DNA of 64,000 bases from positions 95,787-159,786 of the forward strand of contig CANQBM010000003.1 of the NCBI GenBank assembly GCA_947589575.1, read 5' to 3'. The notes under the pieces were generated by a model. That model was not told the DNA's origin. It saw only the letters and a list, made by a program, of their open reading frames with translations, and ran no database searches. Positions 50,468 through 59,468 of this stretch are shown piece after piece. The position numbers were made by a program, and so were the translations under genes. The first letter of the stretch is position 1; each line of letters begins with the position of its first letter. Source of the stretch: an uncultured Clostridia bacterium. Its GTDB lineage: Bacteria > Bacillota > Clostridia > Oscillospirales > Acutalibacteraceae.

Positions 50468-51739
50468 TTATTTAAACCCTAAATCACGATGCCTTGAAGC
50501 TACAACGCCGAAGGCATCCTCGGCAATATCAACAGCAAGCTTAATATCATCGTCGGAAAGGGCTGCGTTGATAAAATGATTGTGGTGTGACGCAAGAAAC
50601 AGACCCCTTGAAACACACTCAGCTATCCATTCCTGATGAAGCATAAGACTGTCGTCATTAGCTATTCTGAGATAAAACAGCGCAGGCTCGCCCGAAACCA
50701 CAAGGTCAAAGCCATGCTCCTTTGCAGCCTCCTTAAAGCCGTTTGTAAGCGCTAAACCTTTCTTCCTGAACATAGTAGGAACGTCAAGCCTTTTAAGCTT
50801 AGGTATGCAGGCAAGGCAAGCGGCAAACGGCTCCGCGCTCATCCAATACGAGCCTGTATAAACAACTGATGATGCTGTGTTTTTCATATGCTCCTGTCCG
50901 CAAACCGCCGACATATTGTAACCGTTCGCAAGTGCTTTACAAAAGCATATCAGGTCAGCTTTAATACCGTAGTAGTGGTCGGAGCCTTCAATATCAAGTC
51001 TGAAACCTGTACGTACATCGTCAAATATAAGAACCATTCCGTGCTCGTCGCAGAATTTACGAACCTTTGCCCACTGCTCTTTTGTAGCACATTCGTTATC
51101 CTTAAAATTGCCATGGTCATACGGCTGAGCGATAAGACCCGCTACATCTCCGCCGCAGGCGTCGTAAGCCTCCTGCATAGCGTCAAGATCAAACCACGGA
51201 ACAACAATGTTGTTTGCAACCTCCTCCGGAAGAATACCGGGATAGTCAATCTTTTGCGCCCACTGAAAATCACCATGATAGTAGCCGTTAAAGAACATCA
51301 TCTTTTTCTTGCCTGTATGAGCGCGGGCGCACATAACGCTGAAAGTTGTCGCGTCAGAGCCGTTTTTCATAAAGAATGCCCAGTCTGCCATAGCAACGGT
51401 GTCCTTTAAAAGCTCGGCACATTCAACCATTTTATAGGACGGCGAGGTTGTGCAGTTGCCGATTTTAAGCTGCTCCATAGCGGCAGCGTCAACATCATCG
51501 TCACAGTAGCCGAGTACATTCGGACCATAGGCACACATAAGGTCAAGATACTTGTTGCCGTCAACATCCCAGAAATATGTACCCTTTGCCTTTTGCGACA
51601 TCAAAGGCCACTTTGTAATCGGGAGGAATAATCCCTCGGACGGACCGAGATGTCCGTACACACCTGACGGAATAGCATTTAACGCTCTCTGAAACCACTC
51701 GGCGCTTTTTTCATGTGTATACTCGGGAAATTTACTCAT
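50468..51739 (-). CDS. Class III PLP-dependent aminotransferase (glutamate-1-semialdehyde aminomutase-like)
   Basis: A 423-residue aminotransferase. Motifs: GTYFWDVDGNKYLDLMCAYG, MKNGSDATTFSVMCARAHTG, MMFFNGYYHGDFQWA, PLP-binding Asp in MVLIFDDVRTGFRLD, and PLP Lys in ICFCKALANGYNMSAVCG. The layout is closest to glutamate-1-semialdehyde 2,1-aminomutase-like proteins. No other tetrapyrrole gene is in the window and the neighbours are transketolase subunits, so a true HemL role is unlikely. It more likely aminates a ketone or aldehyde made by, or for, the transketolase. It is 13 bases after the SCP2-like gene A. Confidence 0.85.
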   Translation of the reverse strand: MSKFPEYTHEKSAEWFQRALNAIPSGVYGHLGPSEGLFLPITKWPLMSQKAKGTYFWDVDGNKYLDLMCAYGPNVLGYCDDDVDAAAMEQLKIGNCTTSPSYKMVECAELLKDTVAMADWAFFMKNGSDATTFSVMCARAHTGKKKMMFFNGYYHGDFQWAQKIDYPGILPEEVANNIVVPWFDLDAMQEAYDACGGDVAGLIAQPYDHGNFKDNECATKEQWAKVRKFCDEHGMVLIFDDVRTGFRLDIEGSDHYYGIKADLICFCKALANGYNMSAVCGQEHMKNTASSVVYTGSYWMSAEPFAACLACIPKLKRLDVPTMFRKKGLALTNGFKEAAKEHGFDLVVSGEPALFYLRIANDDSLMLHQEWIAECVSRGLFLASHHNHFINAALSDDDIKLAVDIAEDAFGVVASRHRDLGFK

Positions 51740-51752
51740 TATATTTTCCTCC

Positions 51753-52517
51753 TTATCCTAAGTAGACGGCAACCCTGTCAAGAATACGGTTGATATTGTC
51801 TACCATTGAAATCATACCTGCCATATAAATATTACCTGCGCAAAGCTCAGCCATAGTTGACGCCGTGCCCGTGAAAAGCCCCTGCGCAAGGTCAATGGAG
51901 TTGAACTCCATAATTGCTCTGGGCGTGTCAGGTTTTTCCTTAATAGTTTCAAAATGGTGATTTCGTACACGCAATGTTGAGTAGCATACGTCTGTAATGC
52001 CCATCTGCACATCACCGTCTACCGTATATAGAGCGGACTGCTTTGAAATTGAGTCTGTATTAGCAAGCGCCGAAAGCGCGCCTGAAATTGTATAAAAGGT
52101 GAGTATTGTTGATTCTTCAAAAAAAGCCCTGTCTTTCATATCCTCATCACTCGGCATCAAAAGTTTAGTCAGCCTGTCTGTGAGCTTAGTAAACGGACCG
52201 AGAAGAAAGGATAAAACCTGAGGAATATTCTTAACAGGCATACCCGGCTTACTGTCGTCAATAAGCGCATTGAATTTTTCAGGGGATGAAAAGTTCATTT
52301 TACAGGTGCAGCCGTAACCGCCCTCACTCATTGTACAGCCGTTTTTTGAAAAATGGAATGTACAGCACGGACCGCCGCTTACATCAAAGCAAAGTGAAAC
52401 AGGCTTTTTTATGCCCCCGCAGATTGCTTTAGCCTCGTCATCTAATTCACATAGATTTTCAAGAGTAGCAAGTACGCCGTACATATTCACATATGCCATA
52501 GCTTTTGCTTCTTTCAA
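51753..52517 (-). CDS. SCP2-like protein A (uncharacterised), first gene of the transketolase-aminotransferase operon
   Basis: A 254-residue protein without signal peptide. The first half is rich in Cys (FDVSGGPCCTFHFSKNGCTM, YGCTCKMNFSSPEKFNALID), then a helical stretch (VLSFLLGPFTKLTDRLTKLL) and a second half with ALYTVDGDVQMGITDV and IMEFNSIDLAQGLFTGTAST. The pattern resembles two SCP2-type halves and matches the last gene of the operon. The five close cysteines could bind a metal or cluster, which is inference. The start is a TTG at 52517 because AAGGAGGA is 6 bases upstream; the next ATG (52499) is too far from it. Confidence 0.7.
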   Translation of the reverse strand: MKEAKAMAYVNMYGVLATLENLCELDDEAKAICGGIKKPVSLCFDVSGGPCCTFHFSKNGCTMSEGGYGCTCKMNFSSPEKFNALIDDSKPGMPVKNIPQVLSFLLGPFTKLTDRLTKLLMPSDEDMKDRAFFEESTILTFYTISGALSALANTDSISKQSALYTVDGDVQMGITDVCYSTLRVRNHHFETIKEKPDTPRAIMEFNSIDLAQGLFTGTASTMAELCAGNIYMAGMISMVDNINRILDRVAVYLG

Positions 52518-52523
52518 AATAAT

Positions 52524-52531
52524 TCCTCCTT
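52524..52531 (-). promoter_or_regulatory. Ribosome binding site fixing a TTG start
   Basis: AAGGAGGA on the minus strand, 6 bases before TTG 52517 and 24 before the next ATG. It decides the non-ATG start of the SCP2-like gene A. Confidence 0.75.
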
Positions 52532-52566
52532 AAAAATATATTTAACGCACATATATGTTCTTAATC

Positions 52567-52595
52567 ATTATATCATACATAAATACTTATATCAA
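52567..52595 (-). promoter_or_regulatory. Promoter of the SCP2-transketolase-aminotransferase operon
   Basis: Minus strand TTGATA (52590-52595), 17 bases, TATAAT (52567-52572), about 50 bases before the TTG start. With the terminator at 47632-47668 it delimits a five-gene operon. Confidence 0.82.
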
Positions 52596-52660
52596 TAAAA
52601 TGCGGGCAAATTAAACTTTACAATTTTGTTAAAAAATACGCAAATATAAATCCTTCACGC

Positions 52661-52696
52661 AAAAAATGCTTCGGAAATATAAACCGAAGCATTTTT
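52661..52696 (-). terminator. Terminator after trpS
   Basis: AAAAAATGCTTCGG (52661-52674) pairs with CCGAAGCATTTTT (52684-52696); on the minus strand the stem is followed by T-rich sequence. It lies 13 bases after the trpS stop. Confidence 0.88.
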
Positions 52697-52709
52697 ACAA
52701 TATCTTTTA

Positions 52710-53720
52710 TTAAATCAAGAAACCTATTTTTTTCATAACCTTATCAAGTGTGCGCTGTGATACTTTTTTAGCGAGTTGCGCGCCCTTTGTCCACTGCTCC
52801 TGAAGATATGCCTTATCGGACATATATTCATTATATTTTTTCTGCACAGGCTCAAGCTCCGCGACAACCGCCTCGCCTACCGCTGTTTTAAAATCGCCGT
52901 ATCCTCTGCCTGCAAACTCACTCTCTATCGTTTCAAAACTCTTACCTGTAACGGCTGAGTAAATTGTCATAAGGTTATTGATTCCGTCCTTGCCTTCGGC
53001 GTAACGGACGCTCATTTCACTGTCCGTTACAGCGCTCTTAAACTTTTTCATAATGACATTAGGTTCATCGGTTAGATAAACCGTGCCCTTGGGATTAGGG
53101 TCAGACTTGCTCATTTTCCTTGCCGGGTCCGCAAGGCTCATAACCCTTGCGCCGTTTTTAGGGAAATACGGCTCGGGAACAGTAAATACGTTGCCGTATA
53201 TTCCGTTAAAGCGTTCGGCAATATCTCTTGCAATTTCAAGGTGCTGTTTCTGGTCAGCGCCTACAGGAACAACGTCAGCGTGATAAAGGAGAATATCTGC
53301 AGCCATAAGACACGGATATGTAAAAAGTCCGGAATTCACATTGTCGGAATGCTGCTGGGATTTATCCTTGAACTGAGTCATTCTGTTAAGCTCGCCGAAC
53401 ATTGTGTAACAGTTAAGTATCCAGCCGAGCTGTGAATGCTGGGGTACGTGCGACTGAATAAAAAGTATACTTTTTTCAGGGTCAAGACCTACGGCAAGCA
53501 GAATTGCATAAAGCTGTACAGTAAGCTCTCTGAGCTTTTTCGGGTCCTGTCTTACAGTGATTGAATGTAAATCCGCAATACCGAACACCGTGTCAAAATC
53601 ATCCTGAAAAGCAGGCCATCCCTTCATTGCTCCAAGATAGTTTCCAAGAGTAGGAACAGATGTCGGCTGAATTAATGACAGACTTCTTTTTTTGCGTTCT
53701 TTTATATTTTGCTCCGGCAT
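52710..53720 (-). CDS. trpS: Tryptophanyl-tRNA synthetase
   Basis: Class I synthetase of 336 residues charging tRNA-Trp. LIQPTSVPTLGNYLGAMKGW carries the signature (TLGNYLG), followed by DLHSITVRQDP, LFIQSHVPQHSQLGW, ADILLYHADVVPVGADQKQH and RKMSKSDPNPKGTVYLTD (KMSKS). Length is normal. It is 18 bases after the PLP aminotransferase gene, and I see no T-box leader in front of it. Confidence 0.96.
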   Translation of the reverse strand: MPEQNIKERKKRSLSLIQPTSVPTLGNYLGAMKGWPAFQDDFDTVFGIADLHSITVRQDPKKLRELTVQLYAILLAVGLDPEKSILFIQSHVPQHSQLGWILNCYTMFGELNRMTQFKDKSQQHSDNVNSGLFTYPCLMAADILLYHADVVPVGADQKQHLEIARDIAERFNGIYGNVFTVPEPYFPKNGARVMSLADPARKMSKSDPNPKGTVYLTDEPNVIMKKFKSAVTDSEMSVRYAEGKDGINNLMTIYSAVTGKSFETIESEFAGRGYGDFKTAVGEAVVAELEPVQKKYNEYMSDKAYLQEQWTKGAQLAKKVSQRTLDKVMKKIGFLI

Positions 53721-53738
53721 AATAATATCTCCAAAAAG

Positions 53739-54929
53739 TTATTTAATATATTCTTTTGCAACCTCACCGAGCGCTTTGACACCGTTTATAATGCCTTCGT
53801 CACTCGGGGTGGAAAAGTTCAGGCGGATGTATTGTGTACTGTCGGTATCGTCCATAAGAAAAGCATTACCAGGCACAACAGCGACCTTTTTCTCAACCGC
53901 CCTTTTTACAAAGTCAAGCATATTAACATTGTCGGGCAGTTTGCACCAAATAAACAGTCCGCCCTTAGGTCGTACATATTCAACAAAACTGCCAAGCTCC
54001 CTGTCAATACAGTCGCACATAAGGTCAAGCTTTTTCTTATATATTGCCTGAATTTTCGCGATGTGGGCATCAACGTCATATTTTTTGAACCACTCATAAA
54101 CAATCATTTGGTTCAGACACGGAGTATGAACGTCAGCCGCCTGCTTGCCGACAGTCATCTTAGCCAAAATATTTTGGTGCGCAACGCAGTAAGCCACGCG
54201 AAGACCGGGAGCAAGAATTTTTGAAAACGAGCCTGCATATATAACTATACCCTCATCGTCCATCGACTTAATTGTCGGAATCTTTTCACCGGCAACGCGC
54301 AAATCACCGTACGGATTATCCTCGAGAATAATAACGCCGTACTGCTTTGCAAGAGAATAAAGCCTCTTTCTCTTTTCAAGCGACATCGTGGCGCCTGACG
54401 GATTTTGAAAATTAGGTATAGTATAGATAAATTTAGAATTAGGAGTTGATTTTAAAACCTCTTCAAGTGCATCAACATCCATACCGTCGGACTCAACAGG
54501 AACTCCCCTGAGCTTGCAGCCGTAAGAGCGGAAACAGTTAAGCGAGCCTATAAACGAAGGCTCCTCGCATATTACGGTATCGCCCTCGTTGCAAAGCACC
54601 TTTGTCACCAAATCCATTACCTGAGTGGCGCCGGACATAATGATAACATTATCAAAATCCCTGCCGATATTCTCGTGTGATTTCATCCACTTGAGAATTG
54701 TGTCGCGCAGCGGCTGGTAACCCTCCGATACTCCGTACTGAAGCGCGTCAATCGGTTTTTTTGCAAGTATTTCCCCTGCAATTTCTCTTACCTCGTCAAC
54801 AGGGAAAGCGTCAGGCGCGGGATTGCCCGCGGCAAGCGGTATGATTGACGGGTCAGACGTTGCTTTTAATATTTCTCTGATAGCGCTTGGCTGGAGAGAA
54901 GAAATTTTGTTTGAAAAAATATAGTCCAT
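53739..54929 (-). CDS. PLP-dependent aminotransferase, fold type I (2-aminoadipate/aromatic type)
   Basis: A 396-residue class I/II aminotransferase of the MocR-like group without the HTH domain. Motifs are DPSIIPLAAGNPAPDAFPVD, ALQYGVSEGYQPLRDTILKW, IIMSGATQVMDLVTKVLCNE, IILEDNPYGDLR, PLP Lys in YAGSFSKILAPGLRVAY and FNQM-like LNQMIVYEW. Relatives act on aromatic amino acids, 2-aminoadipate or branched-chain substrates, and the exact substrate cannot be read. It lies 12 bases after the large glycerophosphotransferase gene and before trpS. Confidence 0.88.
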   Translation of the reverse strand: MDYIFSNKISSLQPSAIREILKATSDPSIIPLAAGNPAPDAFPVDEVREIAGEILAKKPIDALQYGVSEGYQPLRDTILKWMKSHENIGRDFDNVIIMSGATQVMDLVTKVLCNEGDTVICEEPSFIGSLNCFRSYGCKLRGVPVESDGMDVDALEEVLKSTPNSKFIYTIPNFQNPSGATMSLEKRKRLYSLAKQYGVIILEDNPYGDLRVAGEKIPTIKSMDDEGIVIYAGSFSKILAPGLRVAYCVAHQNILAKMTVGKQAADVHTPCLNQMIVYEWFKKYDVDAHIAKIQAIYKKKLDLMCDCIDRELGSFVEYVRPKGGLFIWCKLPDNVNMLDFVKRAVEKKVAVVPGNAFLMDDTDSTQYIRLNFSTPSDEGIINGVKALGEVAKEYIK

Positions 54930-54941
54930 TTTTCTGCCTCA

Positions 54942-57900
54942 CTAAATAATATTATCTTTTTTTAAGAAGTTAATAAGTCTTTCGGTATTCTTTCCGTCAT
55001 GATAAGCGACAATATGAGAATACCTCTTTTTATATTCCTCGCTTTGCGGATTATAATAATTGCGTTCAATCGCCTCACTCAAGCCGTCTGTCGAGTAGAA
55101 ATAATCGCCGTACACATTGTCTTCATTGAGCATAAGCTTTGTTGTGGGTCCGTAATTTGCCATACACTCATCCTTTTCCTCCCAGTAGAAAATAACTCTT
55201 GTTCCACGGTAAAAGGCGTCATACGCGATTGAGGAATAGTCTGTAATCAAAATTCTTGCCTGCTTTAATATATCGTCATACTTCGCATCCATTATAATTG
55301 TATCAGTAACGGATTTAGGCAGTTTTTTAAGCTCGTTAATAATTAGCGGGTGCGGAAGAATAATCACCTTTTCCTTCAGCTTTTCGGGCACGCTGTTATA
55401 GATTTTCATTATCATTTTAAAATAGCTTGTTTCAAGAAAATCATCACGCGCCGTATTGATTTCCCACGGTCTCCACGTAGGCATAATTATAATTTTATCG
55501 GCGTCGCTGTTAAGAGTATTTCTGTCAAACTTAGGAAGTCCGGAAATATATAGATCCTCATACTCGTGTCCTCCGAGCTCGACAAAATGATCCGCCTCCG
55601 CCTTTGATGAAACAACAACTCCGTATTTGCCGTTGAGTTCGCGTCGTCTGAACAAATACCTTGCCTCGCTGTCGAGCGAAACCATATACATAACGCCGTG
55701 CTGGAGAAAAATATAATTGATATTTTTATCGGCAACCTTTTTCAGCGCAAAAATGTTGAACAATTTAAGGTCTATGGAATGAACCATAGTTTCCGTTCCG
55801 ATAAACGTCTTTGATTTAAAGAAGTACAAATAATGCTTAAAAGAATTTTTATAAAGAATATTCGGCAGATACTTTTTCGGTATTGAATCAAAATACTGAT
55901 AATTCCTATCAACAATAAAATATGAATCGGTATAACCTAAATCAATAAGCCTTTCAAAAAGAACGCTTGCGCTTTCCTCATACTTTGAGGAATTCTTTTC
56001 ATAAAGAATAACAAGCCTCTTCGCCTTTTTGCTGTGCCATAAAAGCGAAACAAAATAAGCAAGACATTGCTTTATTCTTTCTATTATTTTATCGGAAACA
56101 ATAAACGACCTTACATAGACGTTGAGATTATTGCTTGTAGTCTGACGGAATACGGCAATCGTATTTGTCTCCTTTTCACGCAGCATGGGACTTCTGAGAC
56201 CAAGGAATAATTTTCCCAAAACAGAAAAATAAGAAACGTGGCACTGAACAATTTTGCCGAACTTATTTTCATAGCACATTATAACCTTATTGTTTGCAGG
56301 CATATCAAGAATTTTCTCAACAGGCACTTCAAACGAATAAATGCCGTAATGATTTTTTGAAGTTTTGTTTTTATTTGCAAGCAGTTTGAATTTGTATTTC
56401 TCATCTCCTATCATAAGAAATACATCCTTCATTGCAACGGCAAAGGGCGTATGAAATTTAAAAAAGCTTATACATTTAAGACGATTTGAAAATGAAATAT
56501 AAAAAGGAATTACGTTTTTAAAATTAGATTTTCTTCTGTAGGATGAATCGGCATAAATCTCGTCTTTGCAGCGGTTAATGTAATTTTCGTTTTCTTCGTT
56601 ATAATTATTAATCTCCGTAAAGCCGTGAGCCTTTTCAAATTTTTTTATATAATTCGCATTTTTCTCAAATTTCTGCGAGGTGACAAAATAATCCCCGTGG
56701 GTTATAAATTCCTTTTCCCCGCTGAGCTTTGAAAGCATACCTGCAATAATGTAATTTCCGCAGGAAAAATCCACAACCTTTGCCGGATGAATAGAATAAA
56801 AACGGCGCTTTGCCTCACGCTTGAAAAAGCTGTCTAACACTTGTGAATTATTGGATTTATGCAAATATTTATGTCTGAATATGCAAACCGCTTCTTTCAG
56901 ATTAAACTGATACGCGGAAATAAGACCGTAAAATCCGGCCTTTGATATAAGTGACTGAATAAACTCTTTCTTCTTATTATTCAGATTTCTTTCATAAGCG
57001 ATTACATAACTGTATTCAGGATGTTTCTCAATATAGTTTCTAATATTTTCAAAATGGGCGGACTGAAATTTTCCGGCATAAATAAGGCATAAATTATCAG
57101 GCGCTTTATGGCTTTCAAACTCAAACTTATCCCTTGAGCCGTTAACCATCATTTCAAAAATGTCACCGCACTGAGTGTATGAGCCATTCGGGCAGTATTC
57201 CTTAATAAAATCGGAATAATCATTAACGCCCCTGCCCATTTCCTCGATAGTTTCATTAACATTCTCCGTGATGGGAAACGGCAGTTTCTCAAACGGAATA
57301 TAAACTCCTCTTGTTTTAAAGTATTCGCGTTTATCGTATGCAAGAAGTATAATTTTTTTACCGGTAACGGCAAAATCAAAGAAAACACTTGAATAGTCTG
57401 TAATTAAACCGTCGCAGGCATTAAGAATCTCATAGGTATCATATGAAGAATCAAAGTACCCGATATGCTTAAATTTACTGCAATCAATATCGGCAGAAAG
57501 AAGAAAATGGAGATTTACAAGAAGATACTGATCATCATTCAGCTTCTCATCAAATTCCTTAAGAAGCCTCTTTATTTCAGAAACCTGCTTTGAGATATTA
57601 GCCGTTCTGCCGGTTCCCCTCCATGTCGGCATATACGCAAAAACGGTTTTGCTCTCAAGCCCGAGCTTTTTCTTTAAACAAACACCTTGTTGTGAATCGT
57701 AAAAAATATAATTTCTCGGATAATTCGCTATAAGGGAATCGGTGTTAAGGATATATTTCAAATCATAATCTTCCATAAACACATTTTTGGTAAAACGGTT
57801 TGGAAAAAGAGCATAATCGCACATAAGATAATTTTTCTGGATATTTGCCGTGCTGCCTATAAAGGATTTATCCGACTTACCGAGAGTTTTAAGCGGTGTG

Positions 57901-58316
57901 CCGTGCCAAGTGTTTAAAAACACCTGTTCATCCCTTTTACAAAAATAGGGAGGAAAGGAATTATCTGTCATTACATACTTTGCAGTAGCAAGATATTTAC
58001 AATACGAGTCGCTGTCACGCAGTGAAATAATCACTCTGTCAAAGCCGTAAAAATTCATTCTTTTCCGCGCGGCGTTAATTGTGCCTTCAGTCACAACAAA
58101 AACTGTCTTATATTCACTCCAGTGGGGATTTGAATTAAGTTCCTTAAGCATTGAAAACATATTTCCGTTAATGTTGGTACCCTGCCCTCCCTCAAGAATA
58201 ACGAGTTTATCGTCAATCGGGAGCTGCGAATATTTAAGATAATTAATTTTTATGGACGCTTTAACCTTATTAGCGGCTCTTTTCAGTTTTTTAAATATAT
58301 TACGTGCCACAATCAA
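54942..58316 (-). CDS. Large CDP-glycerol glycerophosphotransferase-type protein with two transferase domains
   Basis: A 1124-residue protein with two TagF/TagB-type (Glyphos_transf) regions. The first (about 40-390) has FLNTWHGTPLKTLGKS, MPTWRGTG and ACDGLITDYSSVFFDFAV. The second (about 770-1120) has IFLQHGVMYMVSLDSEARYL, IIMPTWRPWE, ILPHPLI and ARILITDYSSIAYDAFYRGT. A less clear linker (about 400-760), partly beta-rich, separates them. Each half keeps the HG and TDYSS active-site motifs. Such enzymes add glycerol or ribitol phosphate to wall polymers at the inner membrane face. Two active halves might add two kinds of unit. No signal peptide or membrane helix is evident. Confidence 0.85.
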   Translation of the reverse strand: MIVARNIFKKLKRAANKVKASIKINYLKYSQLPIDDKLVILEGGQGTNINGNMFSMLKELNSNPHWSEYKTVFVVTEGTINAARKRMNFYGFDRVIISLRDSDSYCKYLATAKYVMTDNSFPPYFCKRDEQVFLNTWHGTPLKTLGKSDKSFIGSTANIQKNYLMCDYALFPNRFTKNVFMEDYDLKYILNTDSLIANYPRNYIFYDSQQGVCLKKKLGLESKTVFAYMPTWRGTGRTANISKQVSEIKRLLKEFDEKLNDDQYLLVNLHFLLSADIDCSKFKHIGYFDSSYDTYEILNACDGLITDYSSVFFDFAVTGKKIILLAYDKREYFKTRGVYIPFEKLPFPITENVNETIEEMGRGVNDYSDFIKEYCPNGSYTQCGDIFEMMVNGSRDKFEFESHKAPDNLCLIYAGKFQSAHFENIRNYIEKHPEYSYVIAYERNLNNKKKEFIQSLISKAGFYGLISAYQFNLKEAVCIFRHKYLHKSNNSQVLDSFFKREAKRRFYSIHPAKVVDFSCGNYIIAGMLSKLSGEKEFITHGDYFVTSQKFEKNANYIKKFEKAHGFTEINNYNEENENYINRCKDEIYADSSYRRKSNFKNVIPFYISFSNRLKCISFFKFHTPFAVAMKDVFLMIGDEKYKFKLLANKNKTSKNHYGIYSFEVPVEKILDMPANNKVIMCYENKFGKIVQCHVSYFSVLGKLFLGLRSPMLREKETNTIAVFRQTTSNNLNVYVRSFIVSDKIIERIKQCLAYFVSLLWHSKKAKRLVILYEKNSSKYEESASVLFERLIDLGYTDSYFIVDRNYQYFDSIPKKYLPNILYKNSFKHYLYFFKSKTFIGTETMVHSIDLKLFNIFALKKVADKNINYIFLQHGVMYMVSLDSEARYLFRRRELNGKYGVVVSSKAEADHFVELGGHEYEDLYISGLPKFDRNTLNSDADKIIIMPTWRPWEINTARDDFLETSYFKMIMKIYNSVPEKLKEKVIILPHPLIINELKKLPKSVTDTIIMDAKYDDILKQARILITDYSSIAYDAFYRGTRVIFYWEEKDECMANYGPTTKLMLNEDNVYGDYFYSTDGLSEAIERNYYNPQSEEYKKRYSHIVAYHDGKNTERLINFLKKDNII

Positions 58317-58334
58317 TCACTCCTTGGCAGAAGT

Positions 58335-59459
58335 TTATTTTATAAGAATCGCAATGAATTTCGCGAGTGTTTTTGCATTGTTATTATTTGTATTTTCAAT
58401 ATACTTTGATTTGAAAGCAAACAGCGCGTCATGGTCATATATACCTGATTTAACCGCACTACAAAGTTTTTCAGCATTTTTAAAAACAGCATTAGGCATT
58501 TCAGCCTCAAGGTCAATATTTATACCCCTGTCCTTTTTATATAACTCATAATCAGGCACAAAAAAATAAAGAGGTTTCATAAGCAGCGCCGCCTCAAAGG
58601 CGCAGGCGGAATAATCCGTTACTATAACATCTGCAATTTTCATCAAATCAATACTTGAATATTCGCCGTTATAAAAAAATCTGCTGTCCTTTCCAACATC
58701 GGAAAAAAGCGGATGCGTACTGACAATCAGGTGATAATTATCCATTTTCTGGATAAACTCCGTTTTTAATTCACGTACTGCTTCACGCTCTTTTTCACGG
58801 AATGTAGGAAGATAAAGAACAATTTTTTTATCGCTCAAGGCAGGATTTTCTCTGAAAAAGTTTGCGGATACACCGTCGCTTTTCAGCATTTCGTCAACTC
58901 TTGGGAGAGAGCAGATTTTTATTTTATCCGCGCCGCAGCCGAAAGCCTCCATATAGAATTTTGCCGACGCCGCGCTTGGCGCAAGTACATAATCATAATT
59001 CTTATGCATACACATGGCTGAGCTGATTTTTTCGTCCCTGCCCTCTTTTGTGCCGACGCTCTGCAAGCCGAATTTTTTTATAGCGCCGAGAGCGTGCCAT
59101 ATCTGAATAACCTTTAAATCCTTTTTGTGCTTTAAACAGGACACGGTAATCGAATATGTATCAAGAATCGCCGCCTTTGAGGTAGCGAGATAATACATAT
59201 CACCGATTACAACAAAGCAGTATTTGATTTTTTTGAACACGCCTTCGGGTATCATTCTCAATCGGAAGACCTGCTTTACATCCGGCATTTCTTCCTTGAC
59301 AGCCGTTTCAAGCAATCGCATATCAATGCTTTTTTCATTGCTCTGACGCGACAGATATACAATCCGGTTTTTTGCCTTAAACAGCTTTAAAGGCGCGTAA
59401 AGCGCCCTTAAACCGAGCTTCAATATTGAAAATAATAATACAGTTAATAAAGATTTCAT
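58335..59459 (-). CDS. CDP-glycerol glycerophosphotransferase family protein (TagB-like)
   Basis: A 374-residue single-domain member of the same transferase family: RIVYLSRQSNEKSIDMRLLE, KVIQIWHALGAIKKFGLQSV (HA in place of HG), IVLYLPTFREKE, HLIVSTHPLFSD, ADVIVTDYSACAFEAALLMK and PLYFFVPDYELYKKDRGINI. The N-terminus is hydrophobic (LLTVLLFSILKLGLRAL), probably a membrane-association helix as in TagB. A TagB-like primase acting before the larger enzyme is a reasonable inference. It lies 18 bases before the large gene and 9 after glyA. Confidence 0.87.
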   Translation of the reverse strand: MKSLLTVLLFSILKLGLRALYAPLKLFKAKNRIVYLSRQSNEKSIDMRLLETAVKEEMPDVKQVFRLRMIPEGVFKKIKYCFVVIGDMYYLATSKAAILDTYSITVSCLKHKKDLKVIQIWHALGAIKKFGLQSVGTKEGRDEKISSAMCMHKNYDYVLAPSAASAKFYMEAFGCGADKIKICSLPRVDEMLKSDGVSANFFRENPALSDKKIVLYLPTFREKEREAVRELKTEFIQKMDNYHLIVSTHPLFSDVGKDSRFFYNGEYSSIDLMKIADVIVTDYSACAFEAALLMKPLYFFVPDYELYKKDRGINIDLEAEMPNAVFKNAEKLCSAVKSGIYDHDALFAFKSKYIENTNNNNAKTLAKFIAILIK

Positions 59460-59468
59460 ATTCTAATT

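Noticed and set aside
50888..51409. A 173-codon plus-strand frame opposite the class III aminotransferase
   Set aside because: It is antisense to the PLP-binding region of a clear gene and has no family features.
50468..51739. True glutamate-1-semialdehyde aminomutase (hemL)
   Set aside because: No other tetrapyrrole gene is near, and the operon partners are transketolase halves and SCP2-like proteins.
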